Positions 36,577-44,952 of a stretch of 64,000 nt of DNA are shown in pieces. Source of the stretch: Methylomonas sp. AM2-LC (GTDB taxonomy: Bacteria > Pseudomonadota > Gammaproteobacteria > Methylococcales > Methylomonadaceae); contig NZ_CP157005.1 in the NCBI RefSeq assembly GCF_039904985.1, positions 930,001 through 994,000 on the forward strand. The letters are read 5' to 3'. Every line of letters starts with the position of its first letter. Positions within the stretch are counted from its first letter, which is position 1. The notes under the pieces were generated by a model. That model worked only from the letters and a program-made list of their open reading frames with translations, ran no database searches and was not told where the DNA came from. The translations under genes and the position numbers were made by a program.

Positions 36577-36784
36577 GAATTTTAATTCAATCATCGCAAA
36601 TTAATACTCGGTTTGGAATTTCCTAGTTGCCCGAGGTCAAAACATGAATACCGCACTAATCTATGTAGTTGCCCTGCAGTTCCAATCAAGCTAATTCGGA
36701 TTGAAGTTTAGCTTTACGGTATTGATGATGGCATAAGGCTTGCTGAGCTTAGTTTTGCCAAATGTCGATCACTACCCTTAGAAT

Positions 36785-37360
36785 ATGGATAGCCTTTTTC
36801 CTGATTTACGAACCAGATCAAATTCGCATCAATCAACCATGCCCCTTTCGGTAGAAGACATCAACTGCATTTATCTTGGCGTGAGTCCTCAGCTTCATCA
36901 TTTTCTGACCAGACGAGTCCAATGTCCGGATACGGCAGCGGATTTACTCCAGGAAGTCTATCTGAGACTGCCCCATCTGAAACCGCCACCGGAAACTGAG
37001 GAACAAGTTCGAGCCTGGTTGTACCGGGTGGCGACCAATCTTTCAGTGGATCATGTACGCACGCAACAACGCCAGTCGGCTTTGCTGGAAAAATATTACC
37101 GAGAAGAATCCGAGATTGATGAAGGTGCCGAACCTGAGGTTTTCGCTCTTTTTTGCGAAGAGCTTCAGCGCATCCAGAATTTATTAACCGGACTATCTCC
37201 AAGGTGCATCCGGATTCTTAAAATGAATCGGGTGGAAGGCATGACACATGCCGAAATAGCCGCGCAATTGGACATCTCAAAAAGTCTGGTGGAAAAAGAG
37301 GTGGTGCGTGCCCTTAATCACTTGCGAACGGCACTGGATAACGAAGAAGACGAAATATGA
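36785..37360 (+). CDS. ECF sigma factor, FecI-like (module 3)
   Basis: A 191-residue ECF sigma factor. Region 2 contains DTAADLLQEVYLRLPHLKPP and WLYRVATNLSVDHVRTQQR. Region 4 contains LTGLSPRCIRILKMNRVEGM then the helix-turn-helix HAEIAAQLDISKSLVEKEVV. ATG 36839 (MPLSVEDIN) is an alternative start that would bring it nearer the usual length. The fecR gene follows 69 bp downstream. Unlike the other three sigma genes, its upstream region shows no relic/palindrome, possibly lost when the IS4-like element inserted. Confidence 0.87.
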   Translation: MDSLFPDLRTRSNSHQSTMPLSVEDINCIYLGVSPQLHHFLTRRVQCPDTAADLLQEVYLRLPHLKPPPETEEQVRAWLYRVATNLSVDHVRTQQRQSALLEKYYREESEIDEGAEPEVFALFCEELQRIQNLLTGLSPRCIRILKMNRVEGMTHAEIAAQLDISKSLVEKEVVRALNHLRTALDNEEDEI

Positions 37361-37429
37361 GCAGTCGAAAAAAATATGTGGTTTCAGACCCAGTTATTCG
37401 TTATGGCTATATAGTACACCTGACAGGTA

Positions 37430-38569
37430 ATGACCATGCCCAATAATGAATCCAATGCATTGATGCGTGAGCGTCTGGAACAAGAGGCCGTCTCGTGGTA
37501 TGCTCGCATGGCCTCGGGTGACATGACTACTGAAGAACAGGCCGCTTTTGACAAATGGCGCCAGCTAAGTCCCGCGCATGAAAAGGCTAGCCGTAAAATG
37601 GCGAAACTCTGGGACATGCTGGAACTGGCCTTGCCGGTCGCTGAGCATGTAAATCAGCAGATTGACGCCCATGACACTGAAATTGTGAGTGAGTTTTCTC
37701 AAGCGATAGGGTTTAGCGAACAAAGCCCTCATGGTAGTGCCAACATTATTTCACTGGATGCCGCCCGTCAAAAGGCAGCGAACGCTGCGTTCGTCGAAAG
37801 TAAGCGGCAGCATAAAAAATCATCTCCTTACGCCACTGTTGCCCGTTGGGGACTGGGTCTTGCAAGCGTTGCATCGTTGCTGTTGTTCATTTGTTTTAGC
37901 CATTGTGCCGATTATCTGCATCATCCCCTAGCCGACTATCGCACCCTGATCGGCGAGCAGACCACCCTCCATTTAGCCGATGGCAGTAGCGTTTACCTCA
38001 ACACAGACACGGCGCTGGATGTTATTTTGACAGATAAGGAACGGCGTATCGTCCTGTTGCAGGGTGAAGCCGAATTCGAGGTCGCCCACGACAGTAGTCG
38101 GCCCTTTAGAGTAATTAGCGGCACCACCACTACAGAAGCACTCGGCACCCGCTTTGTGGTGCGTTATGACGATAAGGCTGGCACCATCACCTTGTTGGAG
38201 GGCAAAGTCAGCGCAACCCAAACGACTGCAGCTGGCGAGTTCATCAACAACGTCAATCTCAGGCCGGGTGAGCGGGTGGCTTTCAACGAGCATAGTCTTG
38301 GCGATGTACAAATCGCCGATCTGTCCACCGCTGACGCCTGGCGAAGAGGTCGTTTGGTCATGAACTTCGTGTCATTGCAGGACGTGGTTGCAGAAATAAA
38401 CCGCTACCGTCGTGGCCGGGTGCAATTGCTAAATGCTGATTTGGCCTATCGCGCTATTCACGTCACCATCGATACGAAACATATCGACGACTGGCTGGAT
38501 GCGCTGGAAGATACGCTGCCGGTTCGGGTTCGGCATTTAGGCCCGTTCGTTTTGCTGGAATCCCGATAA
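37430..38569 (+). CDS. FecR-like anti-sigma regulator (module 3)
   Basis: A 379-residue FecR family protein. Its DUF4880 N-terminus reads LEQEAVSWYARMASGDMTTE then FDKWRQLSPAHEKASRKMAK. A longer linker than in the paralogs contains a basic stretch (SKRQHKKSSPYATVARWG). A membrane segment lies at about residues 143-160. The periplasmic domain reads HLADGSSVYLNTDTALDV, LQGEAEFEVAHDSSRPFRVI and EALGTRFVV. The C-terminus (QDVVAEINRYRRGRVQLL) would meet the receptor. It converges with hicB, 45 bp away. Confidence 0.87.
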   Translation: MTMPNNESNALMRERLEQEAVSWYARMASGDMTTEEQAAFDKWRQLSPAHEKASRKMAKLWDMLELALPVAEHVNQQIDAHDTEIVSEFSQAIGFSEQSPHGSANIISLDAARQKAANAAFVESKRQHKKSSPYATVARWGLGLASVASLLLFICFSHCADYLHHPLADYRTLIGEQTTLHLADGSSVYLNTDTALDVILTDKERRIVLLQGEAEFEVAHDSSRPFRVISGTTTTEALGTRFVVRYDDKAGTITLLEGKVSATQTTAAGEFINNVNLRPGERVAFNEHSLGDVQIADLSTADAWRRGRLVMNFVSLQDVVAEINRYRRGRVQLLNADLAYRAIHVTIDTKHIDDWLDALEDTLPVRVRHLGPFVLLESR

Positions 38570-38614
38570 GCGAGCGTTTGCTATTCCCCATACTTCATAT
38601 GTTGAATCTTAGTG

Positions 38615-39034
38615 TTAGCCGACATCCACCAACAACCGTCTATCGAGCAAAGCCAAGGCCGTTTCAATTTGCTCGATCTTGCTTTTGTGTTTCAGCGATA
38701 ACAGGCGATCAACCAGCACAGGAGCAATATTTAACTTTCTGGCCAAGTCCGCTTTACGTGTGCCGCTGCTTAGCATGGCATTATGTAAGGCTACCTTACC
38801 GGCTATCAGTACCGGAACGGCGACAGCGGGCCGACCATTCGCCGGAGAAGCCAGCGGCACGGCTTGACGATTTTGCATAAAGTAGTAAAACGCGGTTTCA
38901 AGCGCATCAGCCGCATTTAACAACGCTTCATCAAAGGTGTCGCCTACCGAATAGGTGTTGGGAATATCCAAAAACTCGACTAGAAACTGCTTGGTTTCCG
39001 GGTCTTGGTTGATTGTTACCGGATAATAAAACAT
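38615..39034 (-). CDS. hicB: HicB-type antitoxin
   Basis: A 139-residue antitoxin. An N-terminal partial RNase H-like HicB domain (YYPVTINQDPETKQFLVEFL, then TFDEALLNAADALETAFYYF) is followed by a C-terminal DNA-binding helix-turn-helix (ALHNAMLSSGTRKADLARKL, then APVLVDRLLSL). It would neutralise HicA and repress the promoter. The gene is between fecR and the receptor of module 3, on the opposite strand, downstream of hicA by about 10 bp. Its helix-turn-helix might also affect the divergent receptor promoter. Confidence 0.9.
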   Translation of the reverse strand: MFYYPVTINQDPETKQFLVEFLDIPNTYSVGDTFDEALLNAADALETAFYYFMQNRQAVPLASPANGRPAVAVPVLIAGKVALHNAMLSSGTRKADLARKLNIAPVLVDRLLSLKHKSKIEQIETALALLDRRLLVDVG

Positions 39035-39044
39035 AGGGTCACCT

Positions 39045-39224
39045 TTAATTTAAGCCAAAATCTTTCTTAATTTTCTTCATCAAAGGGTTAGGGATTTCTT
39101 TGGCGCCATGAAAAGGGAAAATGGATTTTTTACCGTTTAACTCACCATGCAAATGACTACCTTTCCCCGGACTGAACTTAACGCCTTGCTGCTCTAACCA
39201 ACGTTTGAATTCGCTGTATTTCAT
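39045..39224 (-). CDS. hicA: HicA-type mRNA interferase toxin
   Basis: A 59-residue double-stranded RNA-binding-like toxin. It starts MKYSEFKRWLEQQGVKF, followed by GKGSHLHGELNGKKSIFPF with the active His in the G-S-H motif, and ends EIPNPLMKKIKKDFGL, the usual HicA helix. ATG 39224 is chosen over 39227 and the long upstream frame (39278). It is the first gene of hicAB, with hicB next. The pair lies within a metallophore receptor module. Confidence 0.9.
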   Translation of the reverse strand: MKYSEFKRWLEQQGVKFSPGKGSHLHGELNGKKSIFPFHGAKEIPNPLMKKIKKDFGLN

Positions 39225-39483
39225 CATAACGCCCTTGTATTTGATACGCTCATTATTAACAAATAAGTATATAAACACAACAATAATGTTTTATTTTGGT
39301 GAAGGATAGCGTTCGGTATACGGAAAACCTATCCTATGTCTGCTTTTGAATCTACTTCACGGCGAAAAGCCCCATTCGCCATACATAAACACCCTGCGAC
39401 AATTTGCCACACCGGTTTTTTTGAGGTTTTTTCTTTTCTTAAGCGTTGAGTGAAGGTAAAAACAATAAACAAGGACTTAACTC

Positions 39484-42096
39484 ATGAAAAAATCGGTAAC
39501 AGGCCTTTCCGGCAGAGAGAGCAAACAAACTAATCGGCGAATCGCTTTTGCCAAAATTCCGCTTTGCGTGGGCTTAGTCTCGTTTGTAGCGTCGGCATGG
39601 GTACAAGCGGTTGAAACCGTTACCCCAAACGCTGCGGGAGCTATTAAGGCAAACTTGCACACGTTCAATATTGGCAAACAACCGCTGTATTCGGCGCTAA
39701 ATGCCATTGCCGAACAGGGCGGCGTGCAGTTTGTTTATACCGATGAAATGGTCAAGGGGTTATCCTCACCGGGCGTGAGCGGACAATTGACCACCGAGGA
39801 TGCGCTGAATAAGGTTTTGGAAGGTTCCGGGTTGGGTTATCGTTTTAACAATGGCAATACCATTACCTTAGAGCTCAAGCCGTTGCAGGTGCCAAGTCTC
39901 AATCAGACCGAACCGACTACATTACCGAAAGTGAGTGTAGTGGGCAATGCCGTTTACGACGTCAAAGATCCTTACAACGAAGACTACGTTCTACCCAACG
40001 CTACTAGCGGCACCAAAATCGACACTCCCATTATGGAAACACCACTGAATGTGCAGGTGATTTCCAAACAGGTGCTGAAAGACCAACAGATCACATCACT
40101 TGGTCAGGCCTTGAAGAACGTCAGTGGCGTTACCTTGGGTATTTCCAATCAAAATACTGATTTTCCTAATGGTCTAAATCAATCCATCGTGGTGCGCGGC
40201 TTTAACTCCGACACGTATTTTCGTAACGGCTTCCGACTCCAGCAGGGTTCGGCAACTCGCGAAATGGCTAATGTGGAAAGCGTTGAGGTGTTGAAAGGCT
40301 CCGCCGCCATTTTGTATGGACTGGTCGAACCGGGCGGTATGGTCAACGTCATCACCAAACAACCGCTGGCAACACCCTACTACTCGGTAAACCAGCAATT
40401 CGGATCCTATGACATATACAGGACAACCGCCGACGCCACTGGCCCTGTCGCAGGGAACAAGGACGTGTTGTACCGGTTGAATATGTCTTATGAAAACAGC
40501 GGTTCGTTCCGTGAATTTGTCAACAGCGAGAAATTCTATATTGCGCCGATCTTGAAATGGAATATCAGCCCCAGAACCCAGGTAACAATGGAGCTGGAAT
40601 ATGGTCACGACAATCTCGGTTTGGACACCGGCATCGTGCCAACTCTCAATAATCAATTTATGAATGTTCCCATTGGTCGTAATTATGGGCAATATTACCC
40701 GGCAAAACAGGATAATTTTTTTGGCGGTGTAAACTGGTCGCACCAATTCAACGACGACTGGTCCATCAAACATAGTATGTCTGTAAATCAGTCAACAACC
40801 AATCAAACGGGGTTGCAAGCTTATGGGCCATTTATAGCGCAAGCATTATTGCCGGGTAATCCGGCAGATCAAATAGCCCTTGCTTTATATAAACAAAATG
40901 CCACATACAACGTCTATGCCACCAACATGGATTTAACCGGTCATTTTGATACGTTGGGGCTTAAACACACCTTGCTGTTGGGTGGCGACTATTATCGTAC
41001 GGACAGCTCTAACTCTTCAGCATCCAGTATTTATAATTTCACCGGTAACAATATTCTTAACCCGACGCATTGTGCTGATCCTTATTGTGGATTGGTATTC
41101 AATCCGACTTCGCCATATACAGTGCCTCATACCGTCAATCACTTAGATCAGTACGGTCTTTATCTGCAAGACCAAATTAAATTACCTTATGATTTTCATG
41201 TTACGGGTGGATTTAGATACCAGAACCTTCACCAGGGTAGCTGGACTCAAGCTAATGATATGGTGATATATCCTAACCCATCGTTATCAGCAGATGCTGT
41301 GACGCCTCGCGTCGGATTGTTGTGGCAGCCGCAAAAGTGGCTTAGCCTATACAGCAATTACACGGAAAATTTTGGCGCCAATACTGGTAATGTTTATGTG
41401 AATGACTCGACTATTAAAGCAGCTGGCCCCACTGGGTCTCAACAATGGGAAGTCGGCTTTAAGAACGAGTTCTTCGATGGAAGATTACGTACGACGTTTG
41501 CTTATTATAATTTGACCAAACAAAATGTCCAGTCATCCGATATTGCTCATCCAGGCTTCGTTATCCTGACAGGTGAAGTTCGCAGCCGGGGACCTGAACT
41601 CGATATTCAGGGAGAAATCCTTCCGGGTTGGAACATGATTGCTACCTATGCTAATACCGATATTATTGTCACCAAGGCTAGTGATGATGCAGTTAATAAT
41701 TATCCCACTGTAGGTAGCCGATATTGGGGGGTTCCCAGAAACACGGCCAGCCTATGGAATACCTATGAATTTCAACAAGACCCTTTGAAAGGTTTTAAGG
41801 TAGGCGGCGGTGTTACGGTAAGGGATGGTCAGCTTATCTATATCTATGGCGGAGATAGTTCAAATCCAACTATCCCAGGCTATGCAACTGTCGATTTGCT
41901 GGCGGCATATAGCATTAAGGTGGATAAATCAAAAGTCAGCGCGCAACTGAATGTGAACAATCTTTTGGATCACGACTACTATACTCAGGCAAGTGCATAT
42001 CCCTCATCTTTAAATACTTCTGCTGGATATAACGCCGGTTTTGTTTCCTTTGGCGCACCGCGCACGTTTATGGGTTCTATAAAGGTTGAGTTTTAA
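39484..42096 (+). CDS. TonB-dependent transducer receptor with STN domain (module 3)
   Basis: An 870-residue outer-membrane receptor with signal peptide (about residues 1-40, ending WVQAVETV). The STN domain lies at about 58-130 (FNIGKQPLYSALNAIAEQGG). The TonB-box-like LPKVSVVG, plug (METPLNVQVISKQVLKDQQ; ILYGLVEPGGMVNVIT) and barrel end with GSIKVEF. From the TonB box onward it is close to receptor 1 (3282-5825), whereas the STN domains are quite different, so the two share a barrel but probably answer to different FecR proteins. A Shine-Dalgarno AAGGA precedes ATG 39484. Confidence 0.92.
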   Translation: MKKSVTGLSGRESKQTNRRIAFAKIPLCVGLVSFVASAWVQAVETVTPNAAGAIKANLHTFNIGKQPLYSALNAIAEQGGVQFVYTDEMVKGLSSPGVSGQLTTEDALNKVLEGSGLGYRFNNGNTITLELKPLQVPSLNQTEPTTLPKVSVVGNAVYDVKDPYNEDYVLPNATSGTKIDTPIMETPLNVQVISKQVLKDQQITSLGQALKNVSGVTLGISNQNTDFPNGLNQSIVVRGFNSDTYFRNGFRLQQGSATREMANVESVEVLKGSAAILYGLVEPGGMVNVITKQPLATPYYSVNQQFGSYDIYRTTADATGPVAGNKDVLYRLNMSYENSGSFREFVNSEKFYIAPILKWNISPRTQVTMELEYGHDNLGLDTGIVPTLNNQFMNVPIGRNYGQYYPAKQDNFFGGVNWSHQFNDDWSIKHSMSVNQSTTNQTGLQAYGPFIAQALLPGNPADQIALALYKQNATYNVYATNMDLTGHFDTLGLKHTLLLGGDYYRTDSSNSSASSIYNFTGNNILNPTHCADPYCGLVFNPTSPYTVPHTVNHLDQYGLYLQDQIKLPYDFHVTGGFRYQNLHQGSWTQANDMVIYPNPSLSADAVTPRVGLLWQPQKWLSLYSNYTENFGANTGNVYVNDSTIKAAGPTGSQQWEVGFKNEFFDGRLRTTFAYYNLTKQNVQSSDIAHPGFVILTGEVRSRGPELDIQGEILPGWNMIATYANTDIIVTKASDDAVNNYPTVGSRYWGVPRNTASLWNTYEFQQDPLKGFKVGGGVTVRDGQLIYIYGGDSSNPTIPGYATVDLLAAYSIKVDKSKVSAQLNVNNLLDHDYYTQASAYPSSLNTSAGYNAGFVSFGAPRTFMGSIKVEF

Positions 42097-42206
42097 CGGC
42101 TTTACATCAAATTAGCCTGAGCGGGCCAGGGCATTCAGCTGCGGCCTGAATCTTTCAATACACCATTTAGCTGTGACGGTTAGATCAATATTTACGGTCT
42201 TGGGTC

Positions 42207-42324
42207 AATGCGGCAATTAGTCACATTTTAAATAGCTGCCGTAATTGATAATCTATGTTTCAACGCTTGTATGCACAGTTCTACCTTTCTTCTCTCTAAT
42301 CCGGCTTCGCGCCGGATTTTTTTT
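42207..42324 (+). repeat. Repeat 2 with terminal hairpin (partner at 17491-17614)
   Basis: About 120 bp downstream of receptor 3, similar to the segment downstream of split receptor 2. Both end in AATCCGGC...GCCGGATT plus T8. The two copies suggest that receptor genes and their 3' flanks spread together. Nothing gene-like is seen in 42097-42560 beyond this. Confidence 0.65.
42298..42324 (+). terminator. Rho-independent terminator after receptor 3
   Basis: AATCCGGC (42298-42305) and GCCGGATT (42311-42318) form an 8-bp stem with loop TTCGC, followed by eight T's. It ends rightward transcription of the receptor. Confidence 0.85.
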
Positions 42325-42560
42325 ATTAAAGCTTTCCATCCCAATTTTGCTAGCCCTAATTTTCACGTACACACTGTACTTGAGGTGGCTGACTTGGATA
42401 AAATCAAAACCGGGCGCGAAAAATTATTGAACGCTGATGGGCGACGTTCTGCGTCGAAGACTTTTGCATACAAGGCTGAACAGCGGGCAGTAAATCGAGC
42501 TTTAAAATCGTCCGCTATACGATAAAATAACTTTCCATTTATTAAGCGTACTAAATCGAT

Positions 42561-43931
42561 ATGGCAAAGCTGGGGCGTAATGATCCCTGTCCTTGTGGCA
42601 GCGGCAAAAAATATAAACAATGCTGTCTAAACAGCGAAGAAAGCCGGAACACCAATGCTCATTCCGAGGCAATCGCCAAAGCTGTCGATTGGTTGTTGAA
42701 GAAACATAAGGCGGCTGTGCACGATGCCATCGACTCGGTATTCTTTGGTGCAATTGATGACAATGATCATGATTTCTTGCAGGGATTAGGCGATGAAGTC
42801 ATTGAAAATATAATGGGCAATGCCTTTGAATGGCTGCTGGCGGATGGAAATATCATCATCGAAGACGAACAATGCCGGGTAGCGGAACTGCTGCTTAGTA
42901 ATAACGGCCCGCAGTTTTCTGAGGTGGAACGGCAACGGATCGAATTGCTGTCCACCGTATCGCTCAGGCTCTACGAAATTGTCGAGCTAATGCCGGGGGA
43001 ATGCTTGATGCTAAGGGATGTGCTCCTTCCCGAAAGCCTTCCGGTTCAAATTCAAAGCGTATCCTGTTCAAAGTCTCTGACCCAACATGACTTTTTAGCG
43101 ACACGAATACTGCCAATTGACAATCATTTCGAACTATCGGGTGCCGCATACGTTTTCCCTCGTACACGAAGCGGGGAATTGTTGAAAAATCTCCGGGTGG
43201 GATTGAAAGGTCGTGAACCTGATTCGGCTTTCGCCAAAGAAATTGCCAGTGTGGTCATTCCGTACCGCTGGCTGGAGTTACTTTTAAACCCCTTTGAACT
43301 GCCACCTCTGGCTGAGCAAATGATCGGAGAATCGGCATTGTTCGTAACTGATCTTTATCGTGTTCAGGTCTGGGGGACGTTAGAGAAGGTCTTGGCTGCT
43401 GAAGCGAATACTGAAGGCAGTCGCGAGCGGGGTTGGACGTACCTATTGGAGAAAGCTGATAGTCCGCGGCAAATTAGTTTTAGCATTTATCAAAGCAGCC
43501 GTCCGGATCGAATCAAAGTGTTTTATCAATCACCGGAATATGCCGACGAAGGCCGATCTTGGTTTGAAGAACTTGCCGGTACAAGCGTTGCGTTACTCTG
43601 TCGGGAAATAACCGATCTTGGTGACGTGCTGGCCCATTTTCACTCGGATGAGGCCAAAGAAGCATCGGATTCGACAACGCTCTCGTCAGAGCAATTGATA
43701 GAACTCGTCCATAGCGGCGTTCAAGAAATGTATGTTGACTGGGCTGACAAACCATTGCCGATATTGAACGACAAAACTCCCCGTGAGGCTATTCAAACGC
43801 CGGAAGGATTGGAAAAGGTGAAATACTTGCTGCATTCTTATGAGTTGATTGATAGGGAGCCTGATGATCCGAAGTATCATGTGCCGCAATTATTTGGCTT
43901 TTTATGGGAATCGTTAGGGATAGCACCGTAG
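42561..43931 (+). CDS. SEC-C motif protein of unknown function
   Basis: A 456-residue soluble protein. It begins with a perfect SEC-C zinc motif (NDPCPCGSGKKYKQCC) at residues 6-21, like the SecA tail that binds SecB and ribosomes. The remainder has no motif that I recognise: a mostly helical, acidic body with ICIELL-like segments (for example EYADEGRSWFEELAGTSVAL). SEC-C proteins occur in many accessory genes of unclear role. It stands alone between modules 3 and 4; a 448-bp gap with relic C follows. Confidence 0.7.
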   Translation: MAKLGRNDPCPCGSGKKYKQCCLNSEESRNTNAHSEAIAKAVDWLLKKHKAAVHDAIDSVFFGAIDDNDHDFLQGLGDEVIENIMGNAFEWLLADGNIIIEDEQCRVAELLLSNNGPQFSEVERQRIELLSTVSLRLYEIVELMPGECLMLRDVLLPESLPVQIQSVSCSKSLTQHDFLATRILPIDNHFELSGAAYVFPRTRSGELLKNLRVGLKGREPDSAFAKEIASVVIPYRWLELLLNPFELPPLAEQMIGESALFVTDLYRVQVWGTLEKVLAAEANTEGSRERGWTYLLEKADSPRQISFSIYQSSRPDRIKVFYQSPEYADEGRSWFEELAGTSVALLCREITDLGDVLAHFHSDEAKEASDSTTLSSEQLIELVHSGVQEMYVDWADKPLPILNDKTPREAIQTPEGLEKVKYLLHSYELIDREPDDPKYHVPQLFGFLWESLGIAP

Positions 43932-44037
43932 ATAAAACATAGCATTAGTGGAGTATATATTTATTCGTTTGATTCTCTGCCACCAATTTAATTTATTCAT
44001 TCAAGATTGCTTGCGATCTAAAATGTGAATTGCCATT

Positions 44038-44120
44038 TTAGAAGTCCAAATATTTAAACTGTGTTATTTGACGCAGTTTAATTAAGTGTAATAACCTATT
44101 TTTTTGACTTTCCGCTTGAG
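44038..44120 (-). pseudogene. Relic C of the small sigma-linked gene
   Basis: On the minus strand, the frame reads KNRLLHLIKLRQITQF to a stop at 44038-44040. It aligns without gaps to relic A (KNAAYHLFGLREITQF). Only about 25 codons remain; stretches further right do not align. The palindrome at 44059-44076 encodes the LRQITQ part. The rest of 43932-44379 holds no visible gene. Confidence 0.45.
44058..44077. promoter_or_regulatory. Conserved 18-bp palindrome upstream of sigma gene 4
   Basis: CTGTGTTATTTGACGCAG at 44059-44076 has the same dyad pattern as those at 1171 and 7870, 304 bp before the sigma gene start. Confidence 0.4.
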
Positions 44121-44379
44121 TTAACCTCTATTTAGAGGATTAGTTACTCATCTTGCATTATCTTCTGTGCATTTCTCTCAGTAATATTTATTTACTAATC
44201 AACGAATTAAAAATAATTTCCTTACAATTATTGATTGTCGAATTAGGATGATAAATAGTATGGCGTAATTATTGCTGTATTTTCCTGTTTGATTTCTGAA
44301 TGTTCCTTAAGTATCCATTACGGTTTTGACACTAGCCCTTCAACAGTAAGAAAACTTTAAATTTTGATCCATCTCTAGA

Positions 44380-44904
44380 ATGAACGATTTCGCGCGCAAC
44401 ATGGTTCAGAGTCTTATCGAAAGCCATGAGAAAGATCTGTATAGCATGCTAAGGCGGCGGCTGGATTGCCCGCAAGATGCGGCAGACGTTGCGCAGGAAA
44501 CTTATCGAAATTTATTAAAAATTGTCCCTACCGACGAGATCCAAAGCCCTAAGGCACTGCTGTTTCATATCGCCGGTCAATTAGCGGTTAATGTGAGGAA
44601 TCGGCGCAGTTGGCATGATGCCAAACACGAAACCGATGAAATCCTTGCAGAGCATGCTTGTACTGAACAGAACCCTGAACAGCAGTTATCTTTGTCGCAG
44701 ACCCAAGCGGTTATTCGCGCCGCTATAGACGGCATGCCGGAGAGACGACGAGAAGCCTTTGTGTTACATCGATTCCAGAATTATACTTATCCGCAAATTG
44801 CCCAAATACTGGGTATATCCGTGGCCATGGTAGAGAAACATGTGAGCGCAGGAATGCTGACTTGTAGACAGCGGCTGCACGAAGCCGGACTATTGGAACC
44901 ATAA
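44380..44904 (+). CDS. ECF sigma factor, FecI-like (module 4)
   Basis: A 174-residue ECF sigma factor. Region 2 has PQDAADVAQETYRNLLKIVP and LLFHIAGQLAVNVRNRRSW. Region 4 has IDGMPERRREAFVLHRFQNY then the helix-turn-helix PQIAQILGISVAMVEKHVSA. The fecR gene starts 48 bp after its stop. It should drive the receptor at 46443 and perhaps the downstream PepSY gene. Confidence 0.88.
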   Translation: MNDFARNMVQSLIESHEKDLYSMLRRRLDCPQDAADVAQETYRNLLKIVPTDEIQSPKALLFHIAGQLAVNVRNRRSWHDAKHETDEILAEHACTEQNPEQQLSLSQTQAVIRAAIDGMPERRREAFVLHRFQNYTYPQIAQILGISVAMVEKHVSAGMLTCRQRLHEAGLLEP

Positions 44905-44952
44905 TATGACCTATTGGTCTATCATTCATCTCGAATTACGCGGTAAACAGCG

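Noticed and set aside
42271..42525. 84-codon frame running through the receptor 3 terminator
   Set aside because: It begins within the conserved repeat and reads through the terminator stem; there is no ribosome site or family match.
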